Below, one piece after another: positions 10,096 through 18,326 of a DNA stretch of 64,000 bases. The notes below the pieces were generated by a model. The model had not been told where the DNA came from. It saw only the letters and a list, made by a program, of their open reading frames with translations, and made no database searches. The stretch comes from Nonomuraea spiralis (GTDB taxonomy: Bacteria > Actinomycetota > Actinomycetes > Streptosporangiales > Streptosporangiaceae), in the NCBI RefSeq assembly GCF_014648435.1, contig NZ_BMRC01000016.1, positions 62,001 through 126,000 on the forward strand, read 5' to 3'. A program made the translations under genes and the position numbers. Positions within the stretch are counted from its first letter, which is position 1, and each line of letters begins with the position of its first letter.

Positions 10096-10953
10096 TCAAG
10101 AACATCTCTCGGGCGGCGGCATCGTCGTGGGCAGCCTGAGCCCGGTCTCGCCGAACCATTTGCGCAGCAGCCGGGTGGCCGTGCCGTCCCGCCACATCTC
10201 GGCCACGGCCTGGTTGGCCGCCTCGCAGGTCTCGATGTCGCCCTTTTTCAGGCCGATGCCGTACAGCTCGTCGGTGAAGGGGTCGTTGAGCAGCCGGAAC
10301 AGGCCGGGGACCTGCTGGGCGAAGCCGGCCAGGGTCAGGTCCTCGGTGGAGACCGCGTCGAGCTCGTTCGCGCTGAGCTTGCGTACGCAGTCGGAGTAGT
10401 TGGCCGCGGGCACGGCCACGACGGGCAGGTCGAGCTTGCCGTCCGGCGGCGGGTCGGCGACCCGTTTGAAGGAGTTGGAGCCGGGCACCTGGCACACGCG
10501 TTTGCCCCGCAGGTCGTCGACCTGGTGGATGTCCGGATTGCCGGCCAGGACCATCGTGTCCTGGTGCACGAGCACGTACGGACCGGCGAAGGTGACCTTG
10601 GGGCGGCGTGCCTCGGTGATGGAGTAGGTGGCGAACACCATGTCCACGGTGCCGTTCTGCAGCAGGGCCTCGCGGCCCGCGGCGGGCGCCTCCCACCAGG
10701 TGATGTGCACGGGCCGGCCGTCGGCCAGCTTGGCGACGACGTACCGGGCGACGTCCACGTCGAAGCCCTCGGGGTCGCCCGTACCGACCTTCAGGCCCAG
10801 GCTCGGCTGGTCCCACTTGGTGCCCACGACGACCTGGCCGGTGCCCCTGATCTTGCCCAGGACACTGGAGTAGGCGCCCCCGCCGCCGCACGCGACCGGT
10901 ACGGCGATCGCGACCGCGCCGGCCAGCACCACCGCGACTGCACGCATCCGCAC
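10096..10953 (-). CDS. Second GluB-like amino-acid-binding protein
   Basis: The 285-residue polar-amino-acid-binding protein is a clear paralogue of GluB at 12725-13582. They share GTKWDQPSLGLK, NGTVD followed by FATYSITE, the PPPDGKLD region and LYGIGLKKGD or KYGIGLKKGD. The signal peptide ends at VPVAC; proline at -3 makes this a poor lipobox, so lipid attachment is uncertain. The start is GTG at 10953 or ATG at 10947, with no obvious ribosome binding site for either. It follows gluABCD on the same strand but lies beyond a 15-bp hairpin and has no permease genes of its own. It may share the GluCD permease or have diverged in ligand. Confidence 0.85.
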   Translation of the reverse strand: MRMRAVAVVLAGAVAIAVPVACGGGGAYSSVLGKIRGTGQVVVGTKWDQPSLGLKVGTGDPEGFDVDVARYVVAKLADGRPVHITWWEAPAAGREALLQNGTVDMVFATYSITEARRPKVTFAGPYVLVHQDTMVLAGNPDIHQVDDLRGKRVCQVPGSNSFKRVADPPPDGKLDLPVVAVPAANYSDCVRKLSANELDAVSTEDLTLAGFAQQVPGLFRLLNDPFTDELYGIGLKKGDIETCEAANQAVAEMWRDGTATRLLRKWFGETGLRLPTTMPPPERCS

Positions 10954-11032
10954 GGACAGGAGTCTGTGCGCTGGAGGGCCGCGGTGAGCGGGTCGGCGGG
11001 CCGCGTCGGCGAAGATCTTGAGCTTTCTTTAC

Positions 11033-11068
11033 GGGACGGCGGCGGGCTCGGGTGCCCGCCGCCGTCCC
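11033..11068 (-). terminator. Terminator-like hairpin after gluD
   Basis: Perfect 15-bp arms GGGACGGCGGCGGGC / GCCCGCCGCCGTCCC with a 6-nt loop. The hairpin is 16 bp beyond the gluD stop and upstream of the second binding-protein gene. No U-run follows in the minus-strand RNA. It probably ends or attenuates the gluABCD transcript. Confidence 0.65.
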
Positions 11069-11083
11069 CGCCGTTCTCGCCGG

Positions 11084-12001
11084 TCACTCCACCGGGATGT
11101 CGGGCGCCATGCCGCCGCCCTCGGTGCCCTGGCCGGTGGCGACGCCGACGGCGGCCGAGCCCGGGGTGGCGATCGGCCGCGCGGAGGTCTTCCTGCTGCG
11201 CCGGCTGCGCCGCTCCAGCCACGTGGCCAGGTAGCTCAGCGTCATGTTGAGCGCCACGTAGATGATGCCGATGACGATGGCCGCCGGGATCAGCGAGCCG
11301 AAGTACGCGGCCGGCAGGATCTTGAACCCGGTGTTGAGCAGGTCGACGTAGGCGATGATGTAGCCGAGCGCGGTGTCCTTCAGCAGCACCACGAGCTGGC
11401 TGACGATCGCCGGCATCATCGTCGTGACCGCCTGCGGCAGCAGCACCATGCGCAACACCTGGCTCTTGCGCATGCCCACCGCGTACGCGGCCTCGGCCTG
11501 CCCCTTGGGGATGGCGTGCACGCCCGCGCGCACGATCTCCGCCAGCACCGAGCCGTTGTAGAGCATGAGGCCCAGCACGACCGAGATGAAGGCGTAGTCG
11601 CCGCCACCGGCGATCGTGGGCGCCAGGTAGAAGATGAAGAAGATCAGCAGCAGCAGCGGGATGGCCCTGAAGATCTCCACCACCGCGGCCGCCGGGACCC
11701 TGATCCAGGCGTGGTCGGAGAGCCTGGCCAGGCCGAAGACCGCGCCGAAGACCAGCGCGAGCGCCGCCGCGGCGACCGCCGCCTTGAGCGTGCCGAGCAG
11801 GCCGGGCAGGATGAACTCCTGCCACACCTCGGCCGTCAGGAACGGCTGCCAGATCTTGCCTTCCCACTGGCCCTTGGCGTCGAAGCCCCGGTAGACGAAG
11901 TACGCGGCGGCCAGGACCGCCACGAGACTGATCGCCGTCAGCAGGTGGTTGCGCAGCCGCGCGCGCGGCCCGGGGGCGTCGAACAGGACGGATGCGCTCA
12001 T
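11084..12001 (-). CDS. gluD: Glutamate ABC transporter permease GluD
   Basis: The 305-residue polar-amino-acid permease (HisM family) starts with a membrane helix at about residues 20-38 and a hydrophilic segment, then the BPD_transp_1 core. The ATPase-docking loop is near AIPKGQAEAAYAVGMRKSQV. The C-terminal tail is long and rich in Arg, Ser and Gly. It pairs with GluC as the membrane channel of the GluABCD uptake system known from Corynebacterium and Streptomyces. ATG overlaps the gluC stop by 4 bp. Confidence 0.92.
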   Translation of the reverse strand: MSASVLFDAPGPRARLRNHLLTAISLVAVLAAAYFVYRGFDAKGQWEGKIWQPFLTAEVWQEFILPGLLGTLKAAVAAAALALVFGAVFGLARLSDHAWIRVPAAAVVEIFRAIPLLLLIFFIFYLAPTIAGGGDYAFISVVLGLMLYNGSVLAEIVRAGVHAIPKGQAEAAYAVGMRKSQVLRMVLLPQAVTTMMPAIVSQLVVLLKDTALGYIIAYVDLLNTGFKILPAAYFGSLIPAAIVIGIIYVALNMTLSYLATWLERRSRRSRKTSARPIATPGSAAVGVATGQGTEGGGMAPDIPVE

Positions 12002-12666
12002 CGTGCCACCGCCAGACGCCGGGCCAGCCAGCCGGAGAGGAAGCCGACCGGCATGGTCAGCGCCATGAAGGCCACGACCACCCCGAGGAAGATCGGGATC
12101 GAGGCGCCCGTGGTGTCGAACGTGAGCTTCATCTCGGCCGCCACCTCACCGGCGAACCCGCCGGCGACGGCCACCGTGGTGTTCTTGATCATGGCGATCA
12201 TCACGCTGCCCAGCGGCGCGACGACCGAGCGCAGCGCCTGCGGCAGGATGATCATCCGCAGCGTCTGCATGAAGGACAGGCCGATCGCCCTGGCGGCCTC
12301 CGCCTGCCCCATCGGCACCGTGTTGATGCCCGAGCGCACCGCCTCGCACACGAACGCCGCCGTGTAGACCGACAGGCCCATGGCGACGATCCAGAAGGAG
12401 TTCGTCCGCGGCACGTCGGAGAAGATCAGGCCCAGCTGGTCACTCAGGCCCAGCGCCGAGAACGCCAGCACCAGGGTCAGCGGGGTGTTGCGCACCACGT
12501 TCACATAGACCGTGCCCACCGCGCGCAGCACGGGTGTCGGGGAGACCCGCATCCCGGCCAGGACCGTCCCGAGGATGAGGGAGACGACCGCGGCCACGAG
12601 CGAGAGCTTGATGTTCTCCAGGAAACCCAGCGCGAGGTTGGGGAGGTACTTGATTAGTTCGTCCAT
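11998..12666 (-). CDS. gluC: Glutamate ABC transporter permease GluC
   Basis: The 222-residue permease starts MDELIKYLPNLALGFLENIK and carries the HEAA-type loop near VPMGQAEAARAIGLSFMQTL. I prefer ATG 12666, which has GGAG 4 nt upstream, to the ATG 5 codons earlier. It is part of gluABCD and its stop overlaps the start of gluD (ATGA), so both permeases are made at equal levels. Confidence 0.92.
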   Translation of the reverse strand: MDELIKYLPNLALGFLENIKLSLVAAVVSLILGTVLAGMRVSPTPVLRAVGTVYVNVVRNTPLTLVLAFSALGLSDQLGLIFSDVPRTNSFWIVAMGLSVYTAAFVCEAVRSGINTVPMGQAEAARAIGLSFMQTLRMIILPQALRSVVAPLGSVMIAMIKNTTVAVAGGFAGEVAAEMKLTFDTTGASIPIFLGVVVAFMALTMPVGFLSGWLARRLAVAR

Positions 12667-12724
12667 CGTGCTCCACCGCATAGAGCGGCGGCGGCCGGGA
12701 TCCCGGCCGCCGCCTCTGGCGTGA

Positions 12725-13582
12725 CTAGCTGCAACCCTCGGCCGGGGGCGCGGTCTCCGACAGCTTCAGGCCCTGGATGCCGCCGAACCACTTCTCCAGC
12801 AGCTGCTTCATGGTGCCGTTCTCCCACAGCTTCTTCACCGCGGTGTTGACGGCCTCACACGTCTTGCTGTCGCCCTTCTTCAGGCCGATGCCGTACTTCT
12901 CGTCCGTGAAGCCCTGGCCGAGCACCTTGAAGTTGCCGCCGGCCTGCTTGGCGAAGCCCGCCAGGATCAGGTCGTCGGTGGTGACGGCGTCGAGGTTGCT
13001 GCCCGACAGCTTCTGCACGCACTCGGAGTAGTTGGCCGCGTCGACGGTGGTGGCGTCGATGTCGAGCTTGCCGTCCGGGGGCGGGTCGGTGACGCGCTTG
13101 TAGGAGTTGGAGCCGGCCGCCTTGCAGATCTTCTTGCCCTTGAGGTCCTGCGGGGCGTTGATCGAGGCGTCGTCCTTGCGGACCATGATGTCCTGGTGGG
13201 CGATCACGTACGGGCCGCCGAAGGAGACCTTGGCCTTGCGCTCCTCGGTGATGGAGTACGTGGCGAAGATGATGTCGACCGTGCCGTTCTGGAGGAAGGG
13301 CTCGCGGTTGGAGGAGGCGGACTCCTTCCACTCGATCTGGGCGTCCTTGCCGCCGTTCATCTCCTTCAGCACGGCCTTGGCGACGTCGACGTCGAAGCCC
13401 TCCGGCTCCGACCCCTTCTTCAGGCCCAGGCTCGGCTGGTCCCACTTGGTGCCGACCACGATCTTGCCGCCGTCCTGGACCTTCTCCACGACGCTGGCGT
13501 AGGTCTTGTCCCCGCCGCAGGCGGCCAGAGCGGCGAGCATGCCCGCAGCCGTGACCACCGCTCCCAAACGACGCATGTGCAT
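12725..13582 (-). CDS. gluB: Glutamate-binding lipoprotein GluB
   Basis: The 285-residue type-3 solute-binding protein begins MHMRRLG, followed by a signal peptide and a good lipobox LAAC. Ligand-pocket motifs of the family are present (VVGTKWDQPSLGLK, FATYSITEERKAKVSF, GSNSYKRVTDPPPDGKLD). ATG 13582 is favoured because GAGGCAGG lies 5-6 nt upstream; the frame remains open further upstream but without a ribosome binding site. It delivers glutamate or related acidic amino acids to GluCD. It lies 19 bp after gluA in the usual gluA-B-C-D order. Confidence 0.93.
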   Translation of the reverse strand: MHMRRLGAVVTAAGMLAALAACGGDKTYASVVEKVQDGGKIVVGTKWDQPSLGLKKGSEPEGFDVDVAKAVLKEMNGGKDAQIEWKESASSNREPFLQNGTVDIIFATYSITEERKAKVSFGGPYVIAHQDIMVRKDDASINAPQDLKGKKICKAAGSNSYKRVTDPPPDGKLDIDATTVDAANYSECVQKLSGSNLDAVTTDDLILAGFAKQAGGNFKVLGQGFTDEKYGIGLKKGDSKTCEAVNTAVKKLWENGTMKQLLEKWFGGIQGLKLSETAPPAEGCS

Positions 13583-13601
13583 GTATACCTGCCTCAAAAT
13601 C

Positions 13602-14357
13602 TCAGTGCGTGAGGATCTTCGAAAGGAAATCACGCGCCCGGTCGGTCTGCGCGTTGGTGAAGAACTCGTCGGGGGTGTTCTCCTCCACGATCTGGCCGTC
13701 CGCCATGAACACCACTCGGTTGGCGGCCCGGCGGGCGAATCCCATCTCGTGCGTGACGACCATCATCGTCATGCCGTCACGTGCCAGCCCGATCATCACG
13801 TCGAGCACCTCCTGGACCATTTCCGGGTCCAGCGCGGAGGTCGGCTCGTCGAACAGGATCATCTTCGGGTCCATCGCCAGCGCTCGCGCGATCGCGACCC
13901 GCTGCTGCTGGCCGCCGGAGAGCTGGGCCGGGTACTTGTCCGCCTGCGCGGCGATGCCCACCCGTTCCAGCAGCTCCATGGCCCGCCTGTCGGCCGCCTG
14001 GCGATCCTGGCGGCGCACCTTGATCGGACCGAGCGTGACGTTCTCACGGATGGTCTTGTGCGCGAACAGGTTGAAGGACTGGAACACCATGCCGACCTCG
14101 GACCGCAGCTTGGCCAGCCCCCTGCCCTCCTCGGGCAGCACCTGGCCATCGAACACGATCCTGCCGCCGTCGATCGTCTCCAGGCGGTTGATCGTCCGGC
14201 ACAGCGTGGACTTCCCACCGCCCGAAGGGCCGATGACCACCAGAACCTCGCCACGAGAGACGGTCAAGTTGATGTCCTTCAGGACGTGCAAGGCCCCGAA
14301 GCGCTTGTTGACGCCCTCCAACAGAACTAGTGGAGTGGCGTCGCCGTTCTCCGTCAT
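13602..14357 (-). CDS. gluA: Glutamate ABC transporter ATPase GluA
   Basis: The 251-residue GlnQ-type ATPase has Walker A GPSGGGKST, Q-loop MVFQSFNLF, signature LSGGQQQRVAIARAL, Walker B MILFDEPTSALD and switch His in VVTHEMGFA. It is the first gene of gluABCD and divergent from miaB across 137 bp. No ribosome binding site precedes the ATG. A TACCGT box (minus strand, 14366-14371) ends 8 nt before the start, which suggests a leaderless mRNA. Confidence 0.95.
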   Translation of the reverse strand: MTENGDATPLVLLEGVNKRFGALHVLKDINLTVSRGEVLVVIGPSGGGKSTLCRTINRLETIDGGRIVFDGQVLPEEGRGLAKLRSEVGMVFQSFNLFAHKTIRENVTLGPIKVRRQDRQAADRRAMELLERVGIAAQADKYPAQLSGGQQQRVAIARALAMDPKMILFDEPTSALDPEMVQEVLDVMIGLARDGMTMMVVTHEMGFARRAANRVVFMADGQIVEENTPDEFFTNAQTDRARDFLSKILTH

Positions 14358-14494
14358 GGACCAAAACGGTAGAGGTCATTAAGGCGCTGGTCACTAACCA
14401 GGTGGTACCGATCCGGTCACATCGTGCCGTCAAGCTGGTGTTTTAGACGCCGGCGGCTGTCGCGAGCCGGACAACGACTACCCTTGAACCTGCC
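14358..14494. promoter_or_regulatory. Divergent gluA/miaB promoter region
   Basis: This 137-bp region serves both directions. gluA has a TACCGT -10-like box 8 nt before its ATG. miaB has TACCCT (14479-14484) 10 nt before its ATG. Neither start has a Shine-Dalgarno sequence. An inverted repeat CTGGTCACTAACCAG (14387-14401) sits about 30 bp from the gluA start and is a possible operator. Confidence 0.45.
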
Positions 14495-15988
14495 ATGACT
14501 GTGACCCAGGAGAGCGCCCGCACGTACGAAGTGCGCACATACGGGTGCCAGATGAACGTGCACGACTCCGAGCGCCTTTCCGGCCTGCTGGAGGACGCCG
14601 GCTACGTGCCGGCCCCCGACGGCGAGACGGGCGACGTGGTGGTGTTCAACACGTGCGCCGTGCGGGAGAACGCCGACAACCGCCTCTACGGCAACCTCGG
14701 CCACCTGCGACCGGCCAAGACGAGCAATCCGCGCATGCAGATCGCGGTGGGCGGCTGCCTGGCCCAGAAGGACCAGGGCGAGATCGTCCGCAAGGCACCG
14801 TGGGTCGACGTCGTCTTCGGCACCCACAACATCGGATCTCTGCCGGTGTTGCTGGAGCGGGCCCGCGTGGCCGGCGAGGCCCAGGTGGAGCTGAAGGAGT
14901 CGCTGGAGGTCTTCCCCTCCACCCTGCCCACCAAGCGCGAGTCGGCCTACGCGGCGTGGGTCGCGATCTCGGTCGGCTGCAACAACACCTGCACGTTCTG
15001 CATCGTGCCGTCGTTGCGCGGCAAGGAGAAGGACCGCCGGCCCGGCGACGTCCTGTCCGAGGTCCGCACCCTCGTCGGCCAGGGCGTGCTCGAAGTCACC
15101 CTGCTCGGCCAGAACGTCAACACCTACGGCGTGGAGTTCGGCGACCGGCTGGCCTTCGGCAAGCTGCTGCGCGCCTGCGGCGACATCGAGGGCCTGGAGC
15201 GGGTGCGTTTCACCTCGCCCCACCCGGCCGCCTTCACCGACGACGTGATCGCCGCCATGGCCGAGACGCCCAACGTCATGCACCAGCTCCACATGCCGTT
15301 GCAGTCGGGCTCCGACCGCGTGCTGCGGGCCATGCGCCGTTCCTACCGCGCCGAGCGTTACCTCGGCATCATCGAGCGCGTACGCGCCGCCATGCCCGAC
15401 GCGGCCATCTCGACCGACATCATCGTCGGCTTCCCCGGCGAGACCGAGGAGGACTTCCAGGCCACCCTCGACGTCGTCCGCCAGAGCCGCTTCGCCAACG
15501 CCTTCACCTTCCAGTACTCCATCCGCCCCGGCACGCCGGCGGCCACCATGGAGGACCAGATCCCGAAGGAGGTCGTCCAGGAGCGTTACGAGCGCCTGGT
15601 GGCCCTTCAGGAGGAGATCTCCTGGGAGGAGAACAGGAAGCAGGTCGGGCGCACGCTGGAGGTGCTGGTCGCCGAGGGCGAGGGGCGCAAGGACGACGCC
15701 ACCCGCCGCCTGTCGGGCCGGGCCGCCGACAACCGCCTCGTGCATTTCGCGGTCGGCGAGGAGACGCCCAGGCCCGGTGACATGGTCACGGTCGAGGTCA
15801 CCTACGCCGCCCCCCACCACCTGGTCGCCGACGGCGCCGTCCGCGACGTACGGCGCACGCGGGCCGGTGACGCCTGGGAGGCCCGCCAGGGCGCCCCGGC
15901 GAAGGGTCCGGGCGTGCTGCTCGGCATGCCGTCCGTCGGCCGCCCGCCGGCTCCCGCCCCCGTGGCCGACGCCTGCTCGGCCCACTGA
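14495..15988 (+). CDS. miaB: tRNA-2-methylthio-N6-dimethylallyladenosine synthase MiaB
   Basis: The 497-residue radical SAM methylthiotransferase has three N-terminal cysteines of the UPF0004 domain (Cys18 in YGCQMN, one in NTCAVREN and one in GGCLAQK). The radical SAM motif is Cys162, Cys166 and Cys169 in GCNNTCTFC, and a C-terminal TRAM RNA-binding domain lies at about 375-445. It converts i6A37 to ms2i6A37 in tRNAs that read U-starting codons. The substrate is made by MiaA, encoded 6 kb downstream. The C-terminal 60 residues after TRAM are a low-complexity extension. Confidence 0.96.
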   Translation: MTVTQESARTYEVRTYGCQMNVHDSERLSGLLEDAGYVPAPDGETGDVVVFNTCAVRENADNRLYGNLGHLRPAKTSNPRMQIAVGGCLAQKDQGEIVRKAPWVDVVFGTHNIGSLPVLLERARVAGEAQVELKESLEVFPSTLPTKRESAYAAWVAISVGCNNTCTFCIVPSLRGKEKDRRPGDVLSEVRTLVGQGVLEVTLLGQNVNTYGVEFGDRLAFGKLLRACGDIEGLERVRFTSPHPAAFTDDVIAAMAETPNVMHQLHMPLQSGSDRVLRAMRRSYRAERYLGIIERVRAAMPDAAISTDIIVGFPGETEEDFQATLDVVRQSRFANAFTFQYSIRPGTPAATMEDQIPKEVVQERYERLVALQEEISWEENRKQVGRTLEVLVAEGEGRKDDATRRLSGRAADNRLVHFAVGEETPRPGDMVTVEVTYAAPHHLVADGAVRDVRRTRAGDAWEARQGAPAKGPGVLLGMPSVGRPPAPAPVADACSAH

Positions 15989-16003
15989 CCTTCCGCGTTC
16001 CCG

Positions 16004-16034
16004 CACCCCGCCGCCCGTTCCGGACGGCGGGGTG
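16004..16034. terminator. Bidirectional hairpin between convergent miaB and 16044-16724
   Basis: Arms CACCCCGCCG (16004-16013) and CGGCGGGGTG (16025-16034) are perfectly complementary over 10 bp, with an 11-nt loop. The hairpin fills the 55-bp gap between two convergent stops, so it can end both transcripts. Confidence 0.65.
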
Positions 16035-16043
16035 TCTCATGTG

Positions 16044-16724
16044 TCAGCGGGTGAGGCGGTCGAGGAAGCTGTAGCACGGTTGCCGCCGGAAGTCGTCGAA
16101 CGTGGCGCACGGATCGGGCATGCCCTGCCGTACGGGCGGCTCCGGCGCGGGGGGCGCGACCCGGTCCGGTTCCGGGACGGAACGTTCGCGGGGCGGCGGC
16201 TGCGGCGACACGTGCGGAGCCGGACGGTGGACGGCGGCCCGGCGCGGCGGACGCGGGGACGCGACGAGCGGCGGACGCGTGGGAACCGCCCTGGGGGAGA
16301 CGGCCACGGCCCTGGCCGACGGCGGAACGCCCGCCACGGGCGTGGCCACGACGGGCTCGCCGGGCGCCGGTACGGCTTCGAGCCACCCCGGGGTCCACCC
16401 CGGGGTCCACGGCCCCGCGGAAGGGGTGGGCGGCGTGACGGACGGCCCGTCCGCCGGCGGGACCGCGGCCTGCGAAGGAAAATACGATCTTGGGATAAGC
16501 GGTGTTTCCTGATCGAATTCACGATTGCTTTGCGGGCGCGATTCCGAAGGCCCGGCGAATGCGAGGAATATCCCGAGACCGGCCGTGACGAGTACCCCGG
16601 CCGCTCCGGCCGCGGCGCCCAGGCGAGGACGGCCACCTGCGCAAACAGATCTTTGGGGGGACAAGTCGTGATTCCTTTGTGATTGGTGTGCGAGCATTCC
16701 GCTGATGCGGCTAGTGTGGTCCAT
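16044..16724 (-). CDS. Proline-rich single-pass membrane protein, unknown function
   Basis: I do not recognise the family. The 226-residue frame has a short N-terminal cytoplasmic part, one membrane helix (about GAAAGAAGVLVTAGLGIFLAF) and a long extracytoplasmic stretch rich in Pro, Val, Ala and Arg. It includes the repeat WTPGWTPGW and ends in a small Cys-containing segment (DPCATFDDF...PCYSFLDRL). The two cysteines there could form a disulfide. The start is uncertain: ATG 16724 is reported, with 16697 and 16781 as alternatives and no clear ribosome binding site. It is divergent from a second single-helix protein at 16780. Confidence 0.55.
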   Translation of the reverse strand: MDHTSRISGMLAHQSQRNHDLSPQRSVCAGGRPRLGAAAGAAGVLVTAGLGIFLAFAGPSESRPQSNREFDQETPLIPRSYFPSQAAVPPADGPSVTPPTPSAGPWTPGWTPGWLEAVPAPGEPVVATPVAGVPPSARAVAVSPRAVPTRPPLVASPRPPRRAAVHRPAPHVSPQPPPRERSVPEPDRVAPPAPEPPVRQGMPDPCATFDDFRRQPCYSFLDRLTR

Positions 16725-16779
16725 CACCCGCGGAAGCCGGCGAGCTTTCCCCGATACGACCGCAGGGAGCTGCACCACC

Positions 16780-17313
16780 ATGCATGATCCGACCGAACCG
16801 GATCGTCAGGAGATCCTCTCCGGGCCGGGCCCGTCCAGAAGGGCCCCCGGCAGGAACAGGAAGACCGTCCTCATCGCCGCCTCGGCCCTCGTCGGTGTGC
16901 TCGCGGCGGGCGGCGCCGGCTATTTGCTGGCCGCCAAGCCCGGCCAGGGCACGCAGCAGGAGCAGGGCGCCGGGCGGCCGTCCCCGGCGCGGAGCGGCGG
17001 CGACGAGGTGTTCGACGCCGACGAGGAGGCCACCATGGGCGACGCCACCACAGACGCCCCCGACGACGCCTCCACCGACGACGGCCTGCCCACCGACGGT
17101 TCCGACGACTCCGCCATGGGCGACGCGGTCACGGACGGCGGTTCCGACCCCGCCGCCAAGGGGTCCACCGGCTCCGACGGCGGCACGACCCAGACGGGCA
17201 CCGGCAAGAAGCCGACGACCCCGTCCAAGGCCCCGCAGCAGCCCGACGCGGACCTGCCCGCCGACGGCCCGGCGGGCGAGCTCAGCGGGCAGTGCGCCAA
17301 GAGCGGCTGCTGA
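16780..17313 (+). CDS. Acidic low-complexity single-pass membrane protein, unknown function
   Basis: The family is not recognised. The 177-residue product has a basic cytoplasmic N-terminus (about 30 residues), a helix in VLIAASALVGVLAAGGAGYLLAA, and an outside tail dominated by Asp, Thr, Ser and Gly (for example ATTDAPDDASTDDG). It ends ELSGQCAKSGC with two cysteines. ATG 16780 is chosen because GCAGGGAG lies about 10 nt upstream. It is divergent from the Pro-rich membrane protein at 16044-16724, so the two could act in the cell envelope together, which is inference only. Confidence 0.6.
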   Translation: MHDPTEPDRQEILSGPGPSRRAPGRNRKTVLIAASALVGVLAAGGAGYLLAAKPGQGTQQEQGAGRPSPARSGGDEVFDADEEATMGDATTDAPDDASTDDGLPTDGSDDSAMGDAVTDGGSDPAAKGSTGSDGGTTQTGTGKKPTTPSKAPQQPDADLPADGPAGELSGQCAKSGC

Positions 17314-17395
17314 GCCGCCGGCCGCCAAGTGGCTCGCTCCTTCCGGCCGGTATTGGACCTGCTGGAGAGCCGGGCGGCCTCGTAGGGTTCCGGGC

Positions 17396-18172
17396 ATGAC
17401 GACTGACAGAGCGGCCACTGACAGAGCTGCCACTGACAGAGCTGCCACGCTGCGCCGGCTGCACGTGCCCGGCAGCCCGCTGATCCTGCCCAACGTCTGG
17501 GACGCGGCCTCCGCGCGCGCCGTCCAGGAGGCCGGGTTCCCGGTGGTGGCCACCGGGAGCGCGGCCGTGGCCCGCGTGCTGGGGTACGCCGACGGCGAGC
17601 GTACGCCGGTCGCCGAGATGATGGCGGCCGTGGCCCGCATCGCCGCGGCCGTGGACGTGCCCGTGACCGCCGACGTCGAACGCGGCTACGGCCTCGCGCC
17701 GCGGGAGCTGGCCGAGCGGCTGGCCGAGGCCGGGGCCGTGGGCTGCAACGTGGAGGACTCCGACCCGCGTACCAAGGAGCTGGTGGACGCGGGGGCGCAG
17801 GCGGAGTTCCTGGCCGGGCTGCGGGCGGCCGCGGGCGCGGACCTGGTGATCAACGCGCGGGTCGACACGTACGTCACCGGTCTGCGCGACCGGGCGGCGG
17901 CGGTGGAGCGCGGGCGGCGCTACCTGGAGGCGGGGGCCGACTGCGTGTACCCGATCACGCTGGAGGACGAGGACGAGATCGCCGCCCTGGTGACCGAGGT
18001 GGGCGGGCCGGTGAACATCCTGTTCAGGCCGAAGGCGCCGTCGTACGCGCGGCTGGCGGAGCTGGGGGTGGCCCGGATCAGCTTCGGCGGCGGGCTGCAC
18101 CAGGCGGTGCACGCCTACGCCCAGGGGCTGTTCGCCGGGGTCAGGGACGGCCGCGACCCCTACGCCGGCTGA
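17396..18172 (+). CDS. Isocitrate lyase/PEP mutase family protein
   Basis: The 258-residue TIM-barrel protein is of the ICL/PEPM superfamily, which covers 2-methylisocitrate lyase, oxaloacetate decarboxylase and phosphonopyruvate-type enzymes that act on C-C or C-P bonds of 2-oxo acids. Visible motifs are LPNVWDAASARAV, DVERGYG (metal and substrate loop), CNVEDSDP and INARVDTYV. The canonical lyase KKCGH-type cysteine loop is absent, so classical isocitrate lyase activity is unlikely. The N-terminus is lengthened by a 15-bp repeat encoding TDRAA three times. A TAGGGT box 7 nt before the ATG suggests a leaderless transcript. The exact reaction is not predictable. Confidence 0.85.
   Translation: MTTDRAATDRAATDRAATLRRLHVPGSPLILPNVWDAASARAVQEAGFPVVATGSAAVARVLGYADGERTPVAEMMAAVARIAAAVDVPVTADVERGYGLAPRELAERLAEAGAVGCNVEDSDPRTKELVDAGAQAEFLAGLRAAAGADLVINARVDTYVTGLRDRAAAVERGRRYLEAGADCVYPITLEDEDEIAALVTEVGGPVNILFRPKAPSYARLAELGVARISFGGGLHQAVHAYAQGLFAGVRDGRDPYAG
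17402..17446 (+). repeat. Three tandem 15-bp repeats in the 5' end of the ICL/PEPM gene
   Basis: Three head-to-tail copies of ACTGACAGAGCTGCC (the first has GCGGCC) start at 17402, 17417 and 17432. Each encodes TDRAA and keeps the frame. The last two copies are identical, which points to recent slippage expansion. Confidence 0.9.
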
Positions 18173-18190
18173 CTCGGAGGCGACGGCCGA

Positions 18191-18298
18191 GATCTCCGCG
18201 CCGGCTGACCCCTGAGTGGCCGGCGATCCCCGCGCCGGCTGACCCCTGAGTGGCCGGGCGGGATCTCCGCGCAGGTCGACCCCCTGAGCGACCGGGGG
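18191..18298 (+). repeat. Three degenerate 34-37 bp direct repeats downstream of the ICL/PEPM gene
   Basis: Units begin with GATC at 18191, 18225 and 18262. The first two share CCGCGCCGGCTGACCCCTGA and then GTGGCCGG. A weaker partial unit at about 18161-18190 contains the stop codon of the preceding gene (GCCGGCTGAC), so the array looks like amplification of the gene's 3' end. Nothing here looks coding. Confidence 0.7.
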
Positions 18299-18326
18299 CG
18301 GGCGGGGGCCGCGTACGCTTGCGCTC

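Noticed and set aside
17402..18298. Possible CRISPR array from short direct repeats
   Set aside because: Units are contiguous without unique spacers, and no cas genes are nearby.
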